Shown in pieces: positions 6,754 through 9,556 of a DNA stretch of 9,556 nucleotides. The translations under genes were made by a program, and so were the position numbers. Under the pieces are notes generated by a model. It was not told the DNA's origin and searched no databases. It worked only from the letters and a program-made list of their open reading frames with translations. This DNA comes from an uncultured Acetatifactor sp. (lineage in GTDB: Bacteria; Bacillota; Clostridia; Lachnospirales; Lachnospiraceae): contig CANRZC010000071.1 of NCBI GenBank assembly GCA_947644185.1, positions 1 to 9,556 of the forward strand. Direction: 5' to 3'. Within the stretch, counting starts at the first letter, position 1; each line of letters opens with the position of its first letter.

Positions 6754-7914
6754 CTACAGCAGTCCGTAGGAAATCGTGCGAACCCGAGGATGATAATACT
6801 GTTCCCCATTGGGGATCAGGTTGTGCATATAGACGATGGAGAGCCCCTCCTTTGGATCCGCCTCGCACCAGGTTCCGAAACCGCCTGTCCAGCCAAAGGC
6901 ACCCAGAGAACCATTTAGATTTCCAGCAGCATGGTCTGTCAGGGTGCGGACCCCATATCCATAGCCGTAGCCCTCCTCAGGGAAATCCTTTTGCTGCGTC
7001 TGGTCCAGCCCGTTGGTGCGCATTAGGTCAATGGTGCCAGCACTCATGAAACGCACGCCGTGGTATACGCCTCCGCAGGCAAGCATCTGCATCAGATGGG
7101 AGTAATCCTCTACATTGGAGAAAAGCCTGGCCCATCCGGCTTCGTTTTCCTCCCCTGGCATGTGCTTTTTGTCAAAAAACCCAGGGCCGGGAACGTATTC
7201 TCCCTTTTCGTTCAGGGCGTAGAGAGAAACCATGCGCGCTCTGGCGTCGCCAAAGAATAGGGCAGCGGTATTCTCCATTTCCAAAGGATCGAATAAAAGG
7301 TCTTTTAGAGCCTCATTGGCTGGCTTATCACAGATCTTTTCCAGGATACCTGCGGCCAGCTCACTGGAAAAGCCGTACATCCAGTGGGTGCCAGGTTCAC
7401 AGGCCAGAGGAGCCTGGGACATAGCGGCAAGCTGTTCTTCCAGGGTGTAATGGCCCTTTTCCCAGAGAGGCTTCATGCATTCTTGCATACCCCGCAGGGT
7501 GATATCCTCCGTGGGCGCAGCAGAATTGCAGTAGGGCAGACCACACTTCATGGAAAGCGTGTCACGAATGGTGATGGGACGCTCTGTAGGCACCACTTTT
7601 ACATATCCATTGGGCTGTCGCACATATTTTTTGCTGGTTTTCCACTGGGGAAGATAGTTGCCCACAGGATCCGTGAGCAGGAACCTACCTCGCTCATACA
7701 GCATCATCATGGCGGTGTAGAGCGGAATCTTGGACATGGATGCCTGGCGGAAAAGAGAATCCCTAGTCACAGGGGATTTGGTATCACGGTCCGCAAGCCC
7801 AAAGTAGCCCTCATAGAGAGTAGTGCCCCGCTGCATGACCTTCAAGGAGCAGCCGGGAAGTCCCCTTTCCACAAAGCTTTTAAGAAGCCTGTCAATGTCT
7901 TTTGCTGTTGCCAT
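6754..7914 (-). CDS. Serine hydrolase, class C beta-lactamase/EstB-like fold (paralog 2)
   Basis: This 386-residue tandem paralog of the downstream hydrolase has the same motif layout: SxxK as SMSK at 59-62, Tyr180 in WMYGFSSELAAGILE, LMQMLACGG at 274-282, the GYGYGYGVR run at 315-323, and GWTGGFGT at 341-348. All catalytic positions seem intact, so neither copy looks decayed. There is no signal peptide. The frame stays open upstream to 8130, into the end of the MATE gene, but AGGAGGT at 7921-7927 clearly sets the start at 7914. A 26-base stretch at 7070-7095 is identical to 5847-5872 in the other copy, which shows duplication at DNA level. Different residues around the catalytic groove and in the insert near 130-165 suggest different substrate choice. 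It follows the MATE gene by 89 bases and is probably co-transcribed. Confidence 0.88.
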   Translation of the reverse strand: MATAKDIDRLLKSFVERGLPGCSLKVMQRGTTLYEGYFGLADRDTKSPVTRDSLFRQASMSKIPLYTAMMMLYERGRFLLTDPVGNYLPQWKTSKKYVRQPNGYVKVVPTERPITIRDTLSMKCGLPYCNSAAPTEDITLRGMQECMKPLWEKGHYTLEEQLAAMSQAPLACEPGTHWMYGFSSELAAGILEKICDKPANEALKDLLFDPLEMENTAALFFGDARARMVSLYALNEKGEYVPGPGFFDKKHMPGEENEAGWARLFSNVEDYSHLMQMLACGGVYHGVRFMSAGTIDLMRTNGLDQTQQKDFPEEGYGYGYGVRTLTDHAAGNLNGSLGAFGWTGGFGTWCEADPKEGLSIVYMHNLIPNGEQYYHPRVRTISYGLL

Positions 7915-7920
7915 ATTGTT

Positions 7921-7927
7921 ACCTCCT
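7921..7927 (-). promoter_or_regulatory. Ribosome binding site that fixes the paralog 2 start
   Basis: AGGAGGT on the minus strand is six bases before the ATG ending at 7914. It decides against the in-frame upstream starts, which would overlap MATE. The 89-base gap that holds it (7915-8003) shows no convincing promoter or terminator, in keeping with one operon. Confidence 0.85.
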
Positions 7928-8003
7928 ATTCCAGTTCCCCATTGGCTCCGGTACCATTCCAGTGCCTTGGGAAACCGCATTTCCATACATTTCTGACACC
8001 AAT

Positions 8004-9491
8004 TTAAGCTGCTTTTACTGCCTTTGTAGCTTTGGCATGGAGCAAAGGCAGCTCCTTCCATTGCCCGGAGCGATACCGGAACGCAATGAGAGCAGAGCGC
8101 AGAATCTGATCTGTTGTGATGGCAAGCCATGCGCCAGGCAGTCCCAGATGGAATCCTCGAACAGCCAGAATTGCCAGGCCTGGGCGAAGTAGAAGTACCG
8201 TGTAAAAGGTCAGCTTTGCCACAAACTTCGTGTCTCCAGCTCCTCTGAGGGCGCCGGCCACGATAAACTGAGAAGACTGGAAGGGCTGAATAAAGGCCAC
8301 AATCCAGAGAATTTCCACACAGATTGAGATACAGGCAGTGTCATCTGTATAAAGCCCAGATAGCGGCCTTCCAAAAAGGATGAATGCCAAACCCATGAGG
8401 ATGGCCACTGACATGCCACAGCGCCTGCAGCGGGTGGTGTAGGCCTGGGCCATATCAGGTCTTCGTCTTCCCAGGCTCTGACCCATGAGGGAAGTGGCAG
8501 AAATGGAGAATACTTGGCCGTTCATCATGGTGAGAGACTGAATATTCATACAGACCTGGTGGGCCGCAAACTCTACGGTGCCCAGCGAAGCCACAGTTTT
8601 GGAGAAGATCAGGGAGCCAATCCGCATCATGAACTGCTCCAGTGCGGCGGGGAGACCGATACCAGCGATCTCTGTAATCTCCTGGCGGGATGGCTTAAAA
8701 TCATCCCTAAGACTCATATGTAAATAGCATTTTCTCTTGGAAACCGCTGCTATAGCCAGGCCACAAGCCAGCACTTGACTGATGGCTGTGGCCAGAGAGG
8801 CACCAGCCACTTCCATTCTGGGAAAGCCGTAATGTCCATGGATCAATAGATAATTTAGAACGATATTGGACAGGTTGGCTGCGGAATTATAATACATGGC
8901 TGTCCGGGAATCTCCGATGCCTCGGAGCACGGCAGTGAGGGTGGAAGTCAAAGAGAAAAAGAGGAAGCTGGCCATCTGGATCCGGAGATAGGCAGTCCCG
9001 GCATCCAGAATCTGCTGTGTCTTTGCTCCCATAAAGCTCACCAGAGGACCTGCGGTGAGCAGCCCCAGAAGAGAGAGAAAGGCGCCCATGAGAAGGTTCA
9101 CCGTGACAGCCTGGCGGGCATACTTTCTGGCGGCATCCTGTCTGCCTGCACCCTTTGCCTGGGCCACCAGAGCCGTAGCGCCTACATTCATGGACATGAC
9201 CATGGTCATCAGCAGGAACTTAGGCTGTGTGGTAAGACCTACAGAAGTGATAGCCCAGGTGCCCAATCCACCCACCATCATCAAATCCACCATGGACACC
9301 AAAGAGGAGAGCATAAGCTCCACACTTGCAGGCAGCGCAATCCGCAGAATATCTTTATAGACATCCCGGGAGGACACGCCCTGTGGAAGGCCAGGAGAAA
9401 TCTTCTGTACCTTTAAATCCTCGTCAGTGCCTGGCGTCAGTTGTTCCAGTATGTTTTTGGTAACCCGTTTTTCTCTCTCTGTTTTTTCCAT
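8004..9491 (-). CDS. MATE family multidrug/toxin efflux transporter
   Basis: The 495-residue inner-membrane antiporter of the MATE family (NorM/DinF-like) should expel organic compounds using a Na+ or H+ gradient. About twelve hydrophobic segments run from residue 50 to 475. The two halves show the internal repeat of the family: VLRGIGDSRT near 188-197 and ALRGAGDTKF near 414-423. Other family marks are VDLMMVGGLG (68-77), ALVAQAKGAG (107-116) and HQVCMNIQS (311-319). The protein is somewhat longer than the usual 440-460 residues because about 48 polar, mostly charged residues precede the first membrane segment. Start choice: the ATG ending at 9491 has AAAGGA (9500-9505) at eight bases, while the TTG at 9497 would be only two bases from it. 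It is the first gene of a minus-strand operon with two serine hydrolases. The transported compound is not predictable. Confidence 0.93.
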   Translation of the reverse strand: MEKTEREKRVTKNILEQLTPGTDEDLKVQKISPGLPQGVSSRDVYKDILRIALPASVELMLSSLVSMVDLMMVGGLGTWAITSVGLTTQPKFLLMTMVMSMNVGATALVAQAKGAGRQDAARKYARQAVTVNLLMGAFLSLLGLLTAGPLVSFMGAKTQQILDAGTAYLRIQMASFLFFSLTSTLTAVLRGIGDSRTAMYYNSAANLSNIVLNYLLIHGHYGFPRMEVAGASLATAISQVLACGLAIAAVSKRKCYLHMSLRDDFKPSRQEITEIAGIGLPAALEQFMMRIGSLIFSKTVASLGTVEFAAHQVCMNIQSLTMMNGQVFSISATSLMGQSLGRRRPDMAQAYTTRCRRCGMSVAILMGLAFILFGRPLSGLYTDDTACISICVEILWIVAFIQPFQSSQFIVAGALRGAGDTKFVAKLTFYTVLLLRPGLAILAVRGFHLGLPGAWLAITTDQILRSALIAFRYRSGQWKELPLLHAKATKAVKAA

Positions 9492-9499
9492 AAGCAAAT

Positions 9500-9505
9500 T
9501 CCTTT
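9500..9505 (-). promoter_or_regulatory. Ribosome binding site for the MATE gene
   Basis: AAAGGA on the minus strand lies eight bases before the ATG ending at 9491. The TTG two codons further upstream is too close to this site to be the start. Confidence 0.65.
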
Positions 9506-9518
9506 CCTATTGTTCTGT

Positions 9519-9547
9519 ATCTTAACATGAGGAATTCTATCTGTCAA
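9519..9547 (-). promoter_or_regulatory. Promoter of the MATE-hydrolase operon
   Basis: On the minus strand a perfect TTGACA (9542-9547) is followed after 17 bases by TAAGAT (9519-9524, four of six consensus bases), preceded by TGT as an extended -10. Transcription would start near 9512, with a leader of about 20 bases and room for nothing but the ribosome site. No operator is clearly visible, so high basal expression is plausible. Confidence 0.75.
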
Positions 9548-9556
9548 CAGAAAACT

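Noticed and set aside
7384..8007. Plus-strand open frame of 207 codons opposite hydrolase paralog 2
   Set aside because: The product has no recognisable domain, and the minus-strand gene has intact catalytic motifs.
7915..8130. 72-codon in-frame upstream extension of hydrolase paralog 2
   Set aside because: It overlaps the 3' end of the MATE gene, is Cys/Ser-rich without resemblance to the paralog, and the AGGAGGT at 7921-7927 marks the start at 7914.
9541..9550. CTGT-CA-ACAG inverted repeat over the -35 of the MATE promoter
   Set aside because: The four-base arms are too short to call an operator, and they largely reflect the TTGACA box itself.

Overview
The window looks like chromosomal DNA of a low-to-mid GC Firmicute, most likely a gut-type Clostridia/Lachnospiraceae member. 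The basis is strong AGGAGG-type ribosome binding sites at short spacing, sigma-A-like promoters, and the protein families present (cytoplasmic GH3, DUF4434, flotillin, EstB-like serine hydrolases, MATE pump). The genus cannot be fixed from sequence alone. Coding density is high: the longest gap without a gene is 114 bases (5405-5518). I saw no tRNA, rRNA, CRISPR array, insertion sequence or phage gene.

Left edge (2-553, +): the 3' part of a GNAT acetyltransferase gene whose reading frame runs off the window, so its true start is probably upstream. Next comes a good promoter (572-600) with an 11-base direct repeat flanking its -35 element. It leads into a + strand block: a DUF4434 TIM-barrel protein (658-1620), a GH3 beta-xylosidase/beta-glucosidase without a signal peptide (1684-3822), and a flotillin/SPFH membrane scaffold (3896-5404). 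The first two are tightly spaced and look like a small intracellular glycoside-degradation unit. The flotillin may be read through from them or have a weak promoter of its own.

The middle (5405-5518) is a convergent junction. It holds two adjacent perfect 10-bp palindromes and a 15-bp perfect stem-loop, probably a terminator serving mainly the minus strand.

The right half is a minus-strand operon transcribed right to left: a strong extended -10 promoter (9519-9547), a MATE-family multidrug exporter (8004-9491), then two tandem paralogous class-C-beta-lactamase-like serine hydrolases (6754-7914 and 5519-6718). The hydrolases have no signal peptide and share a 26-nt identical DNA stretch, so they arose by duplication. 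The grouping suggests hydrolysis of a small ester, amide or peptide compound in the cytosol coupled to export, but the substrate cannot be read from the sequence.

Most of this is ordinary chromosomal gene content. The points most worth a second look are the possible operator repeat before DUF4434, a candidate catalytic pair in the DUF4434 protein, the paired palindromes after flotillin, and the MATE plus double-hydrolase operon.
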